Positions 18,858 through 28,761 of a stretch of 64,000 nucleotides of DNA are shown here, one piece after another. How positions within the stretch are numbered: the stretch's first letter is position 1; every line of letters begins with the position of its first letter. The stretch comes from Termitidicoccus mucosus (GTDB taxonomy: Bacteria; Verrucomicrobiota; Verrucomicrobiia; Opitutales; Opitutaceae). The DNA lies in the NCBI RefSeq assembly GCF_038725785.1, contig NZ_CP109796.1, positions 5,518,001 to 5,582,000 on the forward strand. The letters are read 5' to 3'. The translations under genes were made by a program, and so were the position numbers. Below the pieces are notes generated by a model, which did no database searches, was not told the DNA's origin, and saw only the letters and a list, made by a program, of their open reading frames with translations.

Positions 18858-18897
18858 GGAAGCCGAAAGGGGTCAAGCCGATGCTTCTTGATTTTCA
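18858..18897 (+). repeat. Left half of REP-like element, near-identical to 37131-37170
   Basis: This 40-nt stretch (starting GGAAGCCGAAAGGGGTCAAG) differs by only about two bases from 37131-37170. The opposite end of the element is not intact: the sequence then runs into the start of the GH95 gene through a region resembling the right side of the 16897 element (CCTCCGAATA, GAGAATCA). Confidence 0.7.
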
Positions 18898-18943
18898 TTT
18901 TCCGCAAATTTATTAATATGAATACCACTGACAAAATCATTCC

Positions 18944-21331
18944 ATGAAACACCTCCGAATAGACACTATGAGAATCAGCAAACAGCCATTGGCAGGGGAC
19001 AAGCCATTGACAAGAGCCCTGATCACGGGCCTGGCGTTGGCGGCCTGCACTCTTGCGATCCCCGGCCGCGCGGCTCCGCCCGCCGGGGAGCCGGAGGGCG
19101 GCAGGCACAACCTGCTCTGGTATGACACACCGGCGGAGAAGTGGGAGGAAGCCCTGCCGCTGGCCAACGGCCGCGTTGCCGCCATGGTTTTCGGCCAGCC
19201 GGTCAGCGAGCGTCTGCAACTCAACGAATGCACGCTCTGGGCGGGCGGCCCCTACAATCCGGTGAACCCGGAGGCGAAGGACGCGCTGCCCGAGGCCCGG
19301 CGCCTGGTCAACGAGGGCAAATACAAGGACGCCGCGAAGCTCATCAACGAGAAGATCATCGCGAAGCCGCGCGGCCAGATGCAGTATCAGACCGTCGGCG
19401 ATTTGCTCCTGACCTTCCCCGCCGGCAACGTCGGGAACTACCGGCGCGAGCTCGACCTCGACACGGCGACGGCCACCGTGCACTACACGCGCGACGGCGT
19501 GGATTACACCCGCGAGGTTTTTGCCAATGCCCCGGACAATGTCATCGTGGTGCGCTTCACCGCCAACCGGCCCGGCAGCATCGCCTTCACCGCCGGCATG
19601 AAAACCCCGATGCACGACGTCACCGTGGCGACCGAGGGCGCCGATACGCTCGTCATGCGCGGGAAAGGCGGCAAGTCGGGCGGAGTCGAAGGTATCATCC
19701 GGTATCAGGCCCGCGTGCAAGTCATCGCCACCGGCGGCAAGGTCAACGCGGAGCAAGCGGGCATCACCGTGGACAAAGCCGATTCGGTCACGCTGCTCAT
19801 CGCCGCCGCCACCAGCTACAAAAACTTCAACGATGCCGGCGGCGACCCCGAGGCCATGGTGAAAAAACTTCTGGCCTCGGCCTCGAAAAAATCCGTCGAA
19901 AAACTGCGCGAGGCGCATCTTCAGGATTACCAGCCGCTCTTCCGCCGTGTCTCGATCGACCTCGGACACAGCGACGCGATGAAACTGCCGACCAACGTGC
20001 GCATCGAGCGCTTCGCCGAAGGCAACGACCCGCAGTTCGCCGCGCTCTATTACCAGTTCGGACGCTACCTGCTCATCGGCAGTTCACGCCCCGGCGGCCA
20101 GCCGGCCAACCTCCAGGGCATCTGGAACGAACTCCTCAACCCGCCCTGGCAGAGCAAATACACCATCAACATCAACACCGAGATGAACTACTGGCCCGCC
20201 GAGTCGGGCAATCTTGCCGAATGCGTCGAGCCGCTGATTGCGATGGTGGAGGATCTCACGGTAACCGGTGCGCGGACTGCGCGCGAGATGTATGGCGCGC
20301 GCGGCTGGGTGGTGCACCACAACACCGATTTGTGGCGCGCGAGCGCGCCCATCGACGGCGCGGACTGGGGCATGTGGCCAACCGGCGGGGCGTGGCTGTG
20401 CCTGCACCTTTGGGACCGCTACGAGTTCAGCGGCGACATGGCGGTGTTGAAACGCATATATCCCATCCTCAAGGGCTCGGCGGAGTTTTTCCTCGACACC
20501 TTGCAGGAGGATGCGTCCGGCCAGTGGCTCGTCACCAATCCTTCCATCTCGCCCGAGCTCGGCCACCCGAAAGGCTCGCCCGTCTGCGCCGGCCCGACCA
20601 TGGACATGCAGATTTTGCGCGACCTCTTCGCCAACACCATCAAGGCGGCGGAGACACTCGGGGTGGACGCCGGCCTTCGCAAGCAGCTTACCGCCACGCG
20701 CGCGCGACTTGCGCCCAATAAAATCGGCAGCGCCGGGCAATTGCAGGAATGGATGGAAGACTGGGACATGCAGGTCGGCAACAAAACCCACCGTCACGTC
20801 TCGCATCTCTACGGTCTGTTTCCCGGCCGCGACATCACGCTGCGCGGCACGCCCGAACTTGCGGCGGCGGTGAAAAAATCCCTGGAAATTCGCGGTGACA
20901 AAGCCACCGGCTGGGCCACGGCCTGGCGCCTTTGCCTTTGGACGCATCTCGGCAACGGCGACCGCGCCTATGAAATTCTCAAGCTTCTCCTGAGCCCCGG
21001 ACTCACCTATCCGAACATGTTTGACGCGCATCCGCCCTTCCAGATTGACGGCAACTTCGGCGGCGCGGCAGGCATCGCGGAAATGGTGATGCAGAGCCGC
21101 CCGGACGAAATCGAAATCCTGCCCGCGCTCCCCAAGGCGCTGCCCCGCGGCAGCGTGAAAGGCCTGCGCGCCCGCTCGGGTTTCGAGGTGGACGTGGCGT
21201 GGCAGGACGGGAAACTCGTCGAGGCAACCCTCCGCTCCATCAACGGCGGCTCGACCCGTCTGCGCCATGGCAACGCGACGCAGGACGTGACGCTGGCGAA
21301 AGGCGAAACCTATCGCTGGAACATGCAGTAA
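18944..21331 (+). CDS. Alpha-L-fucosidase, glycoside hydrolase family 95
   Basis: A 795-residue inverting alpha-fucosidase (or related alpha-galactosidase) of GH95. Order: signal-like segment (ALITGLALAACTLAIPGRAA, residues about 25-45), N-terminal beta domain opening WYDTPAEKWEEALPLANGR, catalytic (alpha/alpha)6 barrel with NINTEMNYWPAE (the two conserved Asn), NPSISPELGHPKG (candidate general acid Glu) and HPPFQIDGNFGG (conserved Asp), and a C-terminal beta domain. All key motifs are present, so it should be active. The first 20-25 codons overlap sequence resembling a REP-like element, so ATG 18969 is an alternative start. Confidence 0.93.
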   Translation: MKHLRIDTMRISKQPLAGDKPLTRALITGLALAACTLAIPGRAAPPAGEPEGGRHNLLWYDTPAEKWEEALPLANGRVAAMVFGQPVSERLQLNECTLWAGGPYNPVNPEAKDALPEARRLVNEGKYKDAAKLINEKIIAKPRGQMQYQTVGDLLLTFPAGNVGNYRRELDLDTATATVHYTRDGVDYTREVFANAPDNVIVVRFTANRPGSIAFTAGMKTPMHDVTVATEGADTLVMRGKGGKSGGVEGIIRYQARVQVIATGGKVNAEQAGITVDKADSVTLLIAAATSYKNFNDAGGDPEAMVKKLLASASKKSVEKLREAHLQDYQPLFRRVSIDLGHSDAMKLPTNVRIERFAEGNDPQFAALYYQFGRYLLIGSSRPGGQPANLQGIWNELLNPPWQSKYTININTEMNYWPAESGNLAECVEPLIAMVEDLTVTGARTAREMYGARGWVVHHNTDLWRASAPIDGADWGMWPTGGAWLCLHLWDRYEFSGDMAVLKRIYPILKGSAEFFLDTLQEDASGQWLVTNPSISPELGHPKGSPVCAGPTMDMQILRDLFANTIKAAETLGVDAGLRKQLTATRARLAPNKIGSAGQLQEWMEDWDMQVGNKTHRHVSHLYGLFPGRDITLRGTPELAAAVKKSLEIRGDKATGWATAWRLCLWTHLGNGDRAYEILKLLLSPGLTYPNMFDAHPPFQIDGNFGGAAGIAEMVMQSRPDEIEILPALPKALPRGSVKGLRARSGFEVDVAWQDGKLVEATLRSINGGSTRLRHGNATQDVTLAKGETYRWNMQ

Positions 21332-21527
21332 CGCCCGCGCCGGCGCGTCCGGCCTGACCAGCGAAGCCGTCACCGCCGCACGACCAACGCCTTCCAACAC
21401 GCGATGGCGGTTCTCTTCCAGTCGGTGCTTCGCCTCACGCCGAACAATCTCGAAGAGCAGCCCGCATTTGTGATCGATTTCCTCAAACGCGTGGCGGCCC
21501 TCTCGTCTAACCTCTATGGCCAGAGTT

Positions 21528-21570
21528 TTCTACGTCTTTCACGTAACGCGGCAACGGGGAAGACGTAGAA
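21528..21570. terminator. Hairpin between convergent genes, possible terminator
   Basis: Perfect 11-bp inverted repeat TTCTACGTCTT (21528-21538) / AAGACGTAGAA (21560-21570) with a 21-nt loop, placed between the GH95 gene (+) and the sensor kinase (-). It has no strong T-run, so factor-independent termination is uncertain. The rest of 21332-21595 holds a short open stretch (21404 onward, 54 codons, MAVLFQSVLRLTPNN) that I cannot assign. Confidence 0.45.
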
Positions 21571-21595
21571 CGGGCTGTCCCGGAGGTAGTATCTG

Positions 21596-23125
21596 TCAAG
21601 TTGCGCAGGTGGCATCGGCGACCATCTGCCCGGCCAGAGGCAGGCGAACCGTGAACGTGCTGCCTTCGCCTAATACGCTGGTAACTGTAATTGTGCCGGA
21701 GTGGGCCTCGACGAGGGCCTTCGTAATCGCCAAGCCCAATCCCAAACGGCCGCTCGTAGAAGAACGCGACTGGTCAACCCGATAGAAACGCTCAAAAACA
21801 TGAGGCAGACTCTCCTTCGGGATTCCCTGCCCGTTGTCCTCGACGCGCAGCACCGCGAAACCATCCTCGGCATCCACAGAAACCAGAACGGCACCGCCAG
21901 GCCGATTGTAGTGGATGGCATTGCTGACAAGATTCATGCCGATCTGGCCGAGTTCGTCAGAATTCCCGAAACATTGCGTGGACTGCGTCTCAAGCTGGAG
22001 AGACACACACTGCTCGTTCGCGATCGACCGAAGAAGTGCAACTGCTTCCTGGGTTATTCGGTCCAACTCACAAACAGCGCGGGGGTTGCTCGTCTGTCCC
22101 GCCTCGACCCTCGCCAGCAAAAGCAAGGACTCTACTAATCGACGCATCCGCCGGGCGGTTTGGCAGCACGCTTCGAGGGCCTCGCGGTATTCATCCGGAG
22201 TGCGCTCGCGCGCCAAGGCTGAACTCGCTTCCGCCAGAACGACTGCCACCGGAGTCCTGAGTTCGTGCGAGGCGTCTGCGACAAACCGAGACTGGCGCTC
22301 CAGCGCCTCCTGTAATTCCGTGACGGCTTTCTGCACGTGATCAAAGCTCGCATTCAAAATACCGGCCAACTGGCCAAGTTCACTATCGGTGTCCGAGACG
22401 TTAATGCGCTCGGCCAGATTGCCCGACGCGATTTTCTCCGCGGTGGCACTGATGTTCTTGATTGGTTTTGTGGCGTGGGTCGCCAGCCACCACCCGCCAA
22501 TCAATCCAAGTGCCATTACACCAGCGCCTGATAATATTGTTTGCCAGACGACGCTTCGCATTTGGGCCAGGTCGTTTTTGAGCGACCGTCCCACCAACAG
22601 CCTCAGGCCGCTGGAACTCGTCAGGATCTGTTCGCGGCAGTCGCCTCTGGTCTGCGCATGAAAGAGAAGGTTGCTGTTCTTCGGAGGCGGTAAAATGTCG
22701 TTCGGCACGAGGTCTGATTTGAAAAAAACGGAATCATCCGGTGCCCAGCCGATGTAATAGGTTCCGGCCTTGGTGATAGCGTCGAGCAAGGCTCGTTTGG
22801 TCGCGTCATGCCGGGCTTCTGGAGGTAGATTGTTGCGGTGCTCCTGATTAGTTCGATCAATGGAATCTTCCGGCGAAGCAGACAAAAGCGGGCTGTTCGG
22901 AAGTGCCGCCGTTGCTGCGGCTCGTATCGCTTCAGAGTGCTCGGTGTCTTGCAGAGTGCTCGCAACGAAGATTAGTTGTCGCTGCAGCTCCTGGTCGATC
23001 AATTGCAGACGATTCTGGAGATGCAGCGAATACAGGCGCAGACCAAAAGCGGCGAGAACCACCAGCAAGAGTGCACCGTGCCACAGTTGAAGCCTCCACC
23101 GAATGGATTTAAAAAAGGGATTCAT
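21596..23125 (-). CDS. Sensor histidine kinase of an OmpR-type two-component system
   Basis: A 509-residue membrane kinase. TM1 is near residues 10-30, then a periplasmic sensor region of about 150 residues, TM2 (LSGAGVMALGLIGGWWLA), HAMP domain, and a HisKA domain with the H-box FVADASHELRTPVAV. The ATPase domain shows MNLVSNAIHY (N box), VLRVEDNGQGIP (G1), FERFY (F box) and GLGLAITKAL (G2). Layout resembles CusS/QseC-like kinases. Its start overlaps the regulator stop (ATGA), so the two are co-translated. It is divergent from an AcrAB-like pump, which is its probable target. Confidence 0.93.
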   Translation of the reverse strand: MNPFFKSIRWRLQLWHGALLLVVLAAFGLRLYSLHLQNRLQLIDQELQRQLIFVASTLQDTEHSEAIRAAATAALPNSPLLSASPEDSIDRTNQEHRNNLPPEARHDATKRALLDAITKAGTYYIGWAPDDSVFFKSDLVPNDILPPPKNSNLLFHAQTRGDCREQILTSSSGLRLLVGRSLKNDLAQMRSVVWQTILSGAGVMALGLIGGWWLATHATKPIKNISATAEKIASGNLAERINVSDTDSELGQLAGILNASFDHVQKAVTELQEALERQSRFVADASHELRTPVAVVLAEASSALARERTPDEYREALEACCQTARRMRRLVESLLLLARVEAGQTSNPRAVCELDRITQEAVALLRSIANEQCVSLQLETQSTQCFGNSDELGQIGMNLVSNAIHYNRPGGAVLVSVDAEDGFAVLRVEDNGQGIPKESLPHVFERFYRVDQSRSSTSGRLGLGLAITKALVEAHSGTITVTSVLGEGSTFTVRLPLAGQMVADATCAT

Positions 23126-23772
23126 TCGACATAGAAGCCATGGCCGCGACGAGTCACGATGAGGTCTCGCCCCAGTTTCTTGCGCAGATTTGAAACGTGG
23201 ACATCGATCAAGTTCGACATCGGTTCCTCCGTCTCATCGAAGATATGCTCATAGAGCATCGCCCGGGTCACGAGCTGACCGCGGCGCAGCGCGAGAAATT
23301 CGAGCAACGCATATTCGCGTGGCGTGAGAGACACCGCTTCTCCGCCGGAGATAACCGTGCGCTTGGGGATATTGATCACCACGTCTGCGATCTGAATTTC
23401 AGATTGGGCGTGGCTCGCGTGACGGCGGATGACGGCGCGGATGCGCGCGAGCAATTCATCGAACTCAAAAGGCTTGGTGAGGTAGTCATCCGCGCCGCCA
23501 TCGAGGCCGCGGACGCGGTCCGGAAGCGCATCCCTGGCGGTTAACATCAGCACGGGTGTTTTTTTTGTCTCGCGCAGCCGCTTCAAAATACTCCAGCCAT
23601 CCAGTTTTGGCAGCAGCACATCGAGCAGGATCAAATCATAGTCGCTACCCTCGGCCTTGAAGAGACCGCTTTCGCCCTCCTGGGCGGAATCGACGGCGTA
23701 TCCCTTCTCGCGCAGCGTCCGGGTGACGGTGCGGAGCAAAAAGGGATCATCTTCGATCACGAGTATCTTCAT
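23122..23772 (-). CDS. Response regulator, OmpR/PhoB family
   Basis: A 216-residue DNA-binding regulator. The receiver domain has the acidic pair in MKILVIEDDPFL, the phospho-acceptor Asp in DLILLDVLLPKLDGW and the conserved Lys in DDYLTKPFEFDEL. The C-terminal winged helix shows LTPREYALLEFLALRRGQLVTR and VHVSNLRKKLG. First gene of the kinase pair and transcribed away from the efflux operon across a 270-bp gap that carries repeated CCTTAAC boxes. Confidence 0.95.
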   Translation of the reverse strand: MKILVIEDDPFLLRTVTRTLREKGYAVDSAQEGESGLFKAEGSDYDLILLDVLLPKLDGWSILKRLRETKKTPVLMLTARDALPDRVRGLDGGADDYLTKPFEFDELLARIRAVIRRHASHAQSEIQIADVVINIPKRTVISGGEAVSLTPREYALLEFLALRRGQLVTRAMLYEHIFDETEEPMSNLIDVHVSNLRKKLGRDLIVTRRGHGFYVE

Positions 23773-23867
23773 GGCCTGGCGTCCGTATTCATTGCAGGAA
23801 TTCGTTTCTCTGGTAGTCGGAAGAGAGCGTCGTGTCGTGGCATGAGGGGAAGTTTACACGCTGTTCG

Positions 23868-23931
23868 ATTAAGGAACCGTGAAGATGGGGCTGATTTTGA
23901 AGAAAAGAGCGAACCTTAACAGTCCCTTAAC
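23868..23931. promoter_or_regulatory. Candidate response-regulator binding boxes
   Basis: Two direct copies of CCTTAAC at 23914-23920 and 23925-23931 are spaced 11 bp apart (about one helical turn, the usual spacing for OmpR-family tandem half-sites), with the inverse TTAAGG near 23868-23874. They lie between the regulator gene and the efflux operon. Purely a pattern call. Confidence 0.45.
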
Positions 23932-24042
23932 TCCCCATTTGCTACGCTCCAGGGAGCAATGGGTTTCATTACTATCAACGCAGCTCACGTTTTTGCCCAA
24001 CGGCGGAGAAATCAGAAGGAAAAGCACGGAGGCGGTCGTGTC

Positions 24043-24348
24043 ATGATCCGCGTCGCGCTCAAGATGCTACGCGGTGTGCCGGCAAAATACGCCATGCCGA
24101 TCAGCGGGATTTGCTTTTCCACCATTCTAATGGTGCAGGGTCTCGCGTTGGGCATCGATGGCATCCGACTTAACTATGCCGCCCCTACCAACATCCGAGC
24201 CCCGATTTTTGGGGCGACACCATTGGTGGAGAGCCTCGGTGGCAACCAACCGCTGCGGGCTCTCGGCGACGAACCCAATGATCAAACCCTCGCCGACCTT
24301 GTTGAGGCCGGTGAAGAGAGCAAGCGCAGCGCACACACTCATTTCTGA
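24043..24348 (+). pseudogene. Possible remnant of an ABC transporter permease N-terminus
   Basis: From ATG 24043 the first 35 residues (MIRVALKMLRGVPAKYAMPI then SGICFSTILMVQGLAL) resemble the cytoplasmic start and first helix of FtsX/DevC-type ABC permeases. The following 65 residues do not continue such a domain, so this looks like a degraded or chimeric fragment ahead of the RND operon. It could be a leader of unknown use. Confidence 0.35.
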
Positions 24349-24361
24349 GCCACTTCCGATT

Positions 24362-25582
24362 ATGTATCCCGCCGTATCCCCATTCTCATTATCATCTGCC
24401 CGCTCTGCCTTACGCTGCATCGTCGTGGCGGCGTTCGTGTTAGGCGCTCTGTCCGGCTGCGGGGAAAAGAGAACCGTCGGTGACGCTGGCAACACCGGCC
24501 CGGTCGAGGTTGGCGTGGTTACGATCAATCCGCAACCGTTCGCGCTCACCCGCGAATTGCTTGGTCGCACGTCAGCATATCGCGTCGCTGAGGTGCGTGC
24601 GCGGGTGAGCGGTATCGTGCTGAAACGCCATTTCGAGGAAGGCAGCGAAGTGCGGGAGGGGCAGCTGCTCTACCAGATCGATCCCGCGCCCTATCAGGCC
24701 GCGCTCAACGGTGCCAAAGCTGCCCTTGCTCGCGCGGAAGCCAGCGCGGCGTCCGCCAAGCTCCAGGCAGATCGCTATCGCGAACTTGTGAACGTCCGTG
24801 CCGTAAGCCAGCAAGACTATGACGACGCGCACACTCAGCAACTGACCTCCGATGCCGATGTTGTCGCCGCCAGGGCCGCGGTGCAAACGGCACAGATCGA
24901 TCTCGATTACACTCGGGTTCTCGCACCGATCTCGGGCCGCGTCGGTCGCTCCGCCGTGACGGAAGGTGCCTACGTCCGACAAAGCGACGCGACACTGCTC
25001 ACTACCATCCAGCAGATCGACCAGCTTTATGTCGATGTCACTCAATCGAGCTCCGAACTCCTGCGTCTAAAACAGGACCTTAAGGCGGGATTGCTTACCC
25101 ACGCGGATGATGGCGCGGCCTCAGTAACCCTGATCCTCGATGGTGACCAGATCTACGGGGAAAACGGCTGGCTGCAGTTTGCCGACGTTACGGTCGACGC
25201 TTCGACCAGCTCAGTGTTGCTGCGTGTGCTTGTGCCGAACCCGAACCGCGAACTGTTGCCGGGTTTGTTTGTGCGCGCACGCTTGCAGGAGGGCGTGAAT
25301 CCCGCGGCGTTGCTCGTGCCGCAACAGGGTATTACCCGCAATCGTCACGGCGCAGCGACCGCGCTGGTCGTCGGCGCGGAGAACAAGGTCGAGCAGCGCG
25401 TGCTCAAGGCCGACCGAGCCATTGGCAGCCTGTGGCTCGTCACCTCCGGCCTCAAGGCTGGCGAACAGGTGATCGTGCAGAACCTCCAAAAAATCCGTGT
25501 GGGCGTTCCGGTGAAACCGGTGCCGGCCACCAACCTGGGGACGCCCGGAGACGCCACGGCGACTCCCGAGCGGAAGCCCTGA
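24362..25582 (+). CDS. RND efflux periplasmic adaptor (AcrA/MexA type), lipoprotein
   Basis: A 406-residue membrane-fusion protein. I chose ATG 24362 because it gives a lipoprotein signal ending LGALSGC. Then come the beta-barrel strand [11 protein letters not shown], the first half lipoyl motif [20 protein letters not shown], a helical hairpin (residues about 95-165), the second lipoyl half [17 protein letters not shown], and membrane-proximal segments ending [13 protein letters not shown]. It links the inner-membrane pump encoded 28 nt downstream to an outer-membrane channel. No TolC gene accompanies it here. Confidence 0.93.
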   Translation: MYPAVSPFSLSSARSALRCIVVAAFVLGALSGCGEKRTVGDAGNTGPVEVGVVTINPQPFALTRELLGRTSAYRVAEVRARVSGIVLKRHFEEGSEVREGQLLYQIDPAPYQAALNGAKAALARAEASAASAKLQADRYRELVNVRAVSQQDYDDAHTQQLTSDADVVAARAAVQTAQIDLDYTRVLAPISGRVGRSAVTEGAYVRQSDATLLTTIQQIDQLYVDVTQSSSELLRLKQDLKAGLLTHADDGAASVTLILDGDQIYGENGWLQFADVTVDASTSSVLLRVLVPNPNRELLPGLFVRARLQEGVNPAALLVPQQGITRNRHGAATALVVGAENKVEQRVLKADRAIGSLWLVTSGLKAGEQVIVQNLQKIRVGVPVKPVPATNLGTPGDATATPERKP

Positions 25583-25610
25583 TTCCTCGCGCCGATCCCG
25601 GAGATTTCCC

Positions 25611-28600
25611 ATGGCCAAGTTTTTCATCGAGCGCCCCATCTTCGCGTGGGTCATTGCGATCATCATCATGCTGGCCGGCTTGGCAGCCGTCTATTCGCTG
25701 CCCATCGCCCAGTATCCCAACATTGCTCCGCCGGCGATCTCCATCGCCGCCAGCTATCCCGGCGCCAACGCCAAGACGCTTGAGGATAGCGTCACGCAAG
25801 TGATCGAGCAGCGCATGAACGGCATCGACCACCTGCGCTACATGGCTTCGACCAGCGACTCCGCGGGCAACGTCAGCATCACGCTGACCTTCGACGCCGG
25901 CACCGATCCCGATATCGCGCAGGTGCAGGTGCAAAACAAGGTGCAGCTCGCCATGCCTCTCCTCCCGCAGGAGGTGCAACAACAGGGCGTCCGTGTGACC
26001 AAGTCCGTGCGGAACTTCCTCATCATACTCGGCTTCGTCTCGACCGATGGCAGCATGACGCGCGACGATATTTCCGACTACGTCGCCACCAACCTTCAGG
26101 ACGTGATCAGTCGCGTGCCCGGCGTGGGCGACATCCAGCTTTTCGGACCTTCCTACGCCATGCGTGTGTGGCTGAACCCGGACTCGCTCGCGAACTACCG
26201 GATCACGGTCAACGAGGTCATCGCCGCGATGCAGGCGCAGAACACTCAGGTTTCGGCCGGATTGCTCGGCGGCACCCCCGCCGTGCCAGGCCAGCGGCTG
26301 ACGGCGACCATCACCGCCCAGACGCGACTCGAAACGCCGGAGGAGTTCGGCGACATCCTCCTGCGCGTCAATCCCGATGGCTCCGCCGTGTGTTTGCGTG
26401 ATGTCGCGCGGATCGAACTCGGCGGCGAAAACTATGCGATGCAGAGTCGCTATAACGGCCAGCCGGCCTCCGGCATGGCGGTTCGCCCGGCGCCCGGCGC
26501 CAATGCCATGGAGACGGCCCGGCTCATCCGCGAGAAGATCAGCGCACTCGAGGCGTTTTTCCCGCCGGGCCTCAAGGTCGAATACCCGCTTGATACGACG
26601 CCCTTCGTGCGCATCGCGATCACGGAGGTCGTGAAGACCCTCGCCGAGGCCATCATCCTCGTGTTCCTCGTAATGTATCTGTTCATGCAGAACTTCCGGG
26701 CGACGCTCATCCCCACAATCGCCGTGCCGGTGGTGCTGCTCGGCACGTTTGCCGTGATGCAGGCCCTGGGCTTTTCGATCAACACGCTCACGATGTTCGG
26801 CATGGTGCTGGCCATCGGGCTGCTGGTGGACGACGCCATCGTGGTGGTGGAAAACGTCGAGCGCGTGATGAGCGAGGAAGGTTTGTCTCCGAAGGAGGCG
26901 ACGAAGAAATCGATGGGCCAGATCACCGGTGCGCTGATCGGCATCGGGCTCGTGCTGTCCGCCGTGTTCGTGCCGATGGCCTTCTTCGGCGGCTCCGTGG
27001 GCGTGATCTACCGGCAATTCTCCATCACGGTCGTGTCCGCGATGGTTCTTTCCGTGCTCGTGGCGATCGTGCTCACGCCCGCGCTCTGCGCGACGATGCT
27101 GCAACCGATCCCGAAAGGGCACCACCACGGCAAACGCGGCTTCTTCGGCTGGTTCAACCGCACCTTTGACCGCAGCGCCGACCGCTACGCCTCGGGCGTC
27201 GGCAAGCTGCTCCAGCGCACCGGGCGCTCCCTCATCGTCTACGCAGTCATCCTGGGCGGCATGGCGCTGCTATTCCTCCGCATGCCGACCGGCTTTTTGC
27301 CGGAAGAGGACCAGGGTATTCTATTCGCCCAGGTGCAGATGCCCGTTGGCGCCACCCAGGAGCAGACGCTCGAAGTCATCAAGCAGGTCGAGCACTACTT
27401 TCTCAACGAAGAGAAAAACGCGGAGTCTATTCTGACTATCGCCGGTTATAGTTTCGGGGGCCAGGGCCAAAACGCCGGCATGGCTTTCATCAAGCTCAAA
27501 GACTGGTCTGAACGGTCAACCGAGGCGGACCGCGTCAGGGCCATCGCACAACGGGCGATGATGAAGTTTGCCAGTTTCAAGGACGGAATCGCCTACGCTT
27601 TCGCGCCGCCCGCCGTGATGGAGATGGGCACGGCCAACGGCTTCGATTTCCGCCTCCAGGATCGGGCGGGGCTCGGCCACGAGAAGCTGATGGACGCTCG
27701 CGGGCAATTCCTGCAACTCGCCGCGCAGAATCCGAATCTCGCCAACGTCCGCCCGAGCGGCTTCGACGACACGCCGCAATTCAGGGTCGATATTGATCGG
27801 AAGAAAGCCAGTGCGCTCGGGCTTTCGCTCAGCGATATCAACCGCACGCTGTCAACGGCATGGGGATCGTCCTATGTCAATGACTTCATCGACCAGGGGC
27901 GCGTGAAGCGGGTCTATCTCCAGGCCGATGCGCCCTATCGCATGCTGCCCGATGATCTGAATCGCTGGTATATGCGCAACGCCCGGGGCGAGATGGTGCC
28001 TTTCTCGGCCTTCGCCAGCGGCAGATGGACCTACGGCTCGCCTCTGCTCGAACGTTACAATGGCCTTCCTTCGATTGCCTTCCAAGGTCAGCCCGCCGCC
28101 GGCAAGAGCACCGGCGACGCCATGCAGGCGCTCGAAGAAATCGCCAGCCAGCTTCCGGGCGGCATCGGCTACGAATGGAGCGGCCTTTCCTACGAAGAAC
28201 GTCTCTCCGGCTCGCAGGCGCCCATGCTTTACGCGATTTCGCTGCTCGTCGTGTTCCTCTGCCTGGCCGCGCTGTATGAAAGCTGGTCGATTCCATTCGC
28301 GGTCATGCTCGTTGTGCCCCTCGGGGTCATCGGCGCTCTGCTCGCCGCGTCGCTGCGCGGCTTGCCCAACGACGTATATTTCCAGGTGGGACTACTCACT
28401 ACGGTCGGTCTCTCGTGCAAAAACGCCATCCTGATCGTGGAGTTCGCCAAGGCCGGCTGCGAGCAGGGCATGAGCCTCGTCGACGCCACCGTGCAGGCTG
28501 CGCGGCAGCGTCTGCGGCCGATCCTGATGACGTCGTTTGCCTTCATCCTCGGGGTGCTCCCGCTGGTCAGGGCTAGCGGCGCCGGCTCGGGCAGCCAGAA

Positions 28601-28760
28601 TGCCATCGGCACCGGGGTCATGGGCGGCATGCTCAGCGCCACCTTCCTCGCGATCCTGCTCGTGCCGGTGTTCTTCGTCGCCGTGCTTCGCATCTTCAAA
28701 CCCACGGCGGCCCCTTTAGCGAAACCCACCGATAATCGAATTTCCCCACAACTATACTAA
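25611..28760 (+). CDS. RND multidrug efflux pump, AcrB/MexB type (HAE1)
   Basis: A 1049-residue inner-membrane proton/drug antiporter. The start [20 protein letters not shown] is typical of HAE1 pumps. TM4 carries the proton-relay Asp pair in [19 protein letters not shown] and TM10 the conserved Lys in [15 protein letters not shown]. The two large periplasmic loops are present and the length is that of the family, so it is intact. Second gene of the operon behind the adaptor. The divergent kinase/regulator pair is the likely controller. Confidence 0.95.
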   Translation: MAKFFIERPIFAWVIAIIIMLAGLAAVYSLPIAQYPNIAPPAISIAASYPGANAKTLEDSVTQVIEQRMNGIDHLRYMASTSDSAGNVSITLTFDAGTDPDIAQVQVQNKVQLAMPLLPQEVQQQGVRVTKSVRNFLIILGFVSTDGSMTRDDISDYVATNLQDVISRVPGVGDIQLFGPSYAMRVWLNPDSLANYRITVNEVIAAMQAQNTQVSAGLLGGTPAVPGQRLTATITAQTRLETPEEFGDILLRVNPDGSAVCLRDVARIELGGENYAMQSRYNGQPASGMAVRPAPGANAMETARLIREKISALEAFFPPGLKVEYPLDTTPFVRIAITEVVKTLAEAIILVFLVMYLFMQNFRATLIPTIAVPVVLLGTFAVMQALGFSINTLTMFGMVLAIGLLVDDAIVVVENVERVMSEEGLSPKEATKKSMGQITGALIGIGLVLSAVFVPMAFFGGSVGVIYRQFSITVVSAMVLSVLVAIVLTPALCATMLQPIPKGHHHGKRGFFGWFNRTFDRSADRYASGVGKLLQRTGRSLIVYAVILGGMALLFLRMPTGFLPEEDQGILFAQVQMPVGATQEQTLEVIKQVEHYFLNEEKNAESILTIAGYSFGGQGQNAGMAFIKLKDWSERSTEADRVRAIAQRAMMKFASFKDGIAYAFAPPAVMEMGTANGFDFRLQDRAGLGHEKLMDARGQFLQLAAQNPNLANVRPSGFDDTPQFRVDIDRKKASALGLSLSDINRTLSTAWGSSYVNDFIDQGRVKRVYLQADAPYRMLPDDLNRWYMRNARGEMVPFSAFASGRWTYGSPLLERYNGLPSIAFQGQPAAGKSTGDAMQALEEIASQLPGGIGYEWSGLSYEERLSGSQAPMLYAISLLVVFLCLAALYESWSIPFAVMLVVPLGVIGALLAASLRGLPNDVYFQVGLLTTVGLSCKNAILIVEFAKAGCEQGMSLVDATVQAARQRLRPILMTSFAFILGVLPLVRASGAGSGSQNAIGTGVMGGMLSATFLAILLVPVFFVAVLRIFKPTAAPLAKPTDNRISPQLY

Positions 28761-28761
28761 G

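Noticed and set aside
18638-19969. Long minus-strand open frame (443 codons) opposite the GH29/GH95 genes
   Set aside because: Low-complexity, His/Arg/Ala-rich composition and antisense to two clear enzyme genes; a GC-rich shadow frame.
19141-20721. Long plus-strand frame (526 codons) within the GH95 gene
   Set aside because: Very Arg/His-rich with no domain pattern; an out-of-frame shadow of GH95.
24127-24570. Minus-strand frame with MSVCAALALFTGLNK
   Set aside because: Overlaps the adaptor gene start and has no family features; the opposite strand has a lipoprotein signal and RND context.
25452-27128. Minus-strand frame of 558 codons opposite the AcrB-type pump
   Set aside because: Composition dominated by His, Arg, Gly and Asp; antisense shadow.
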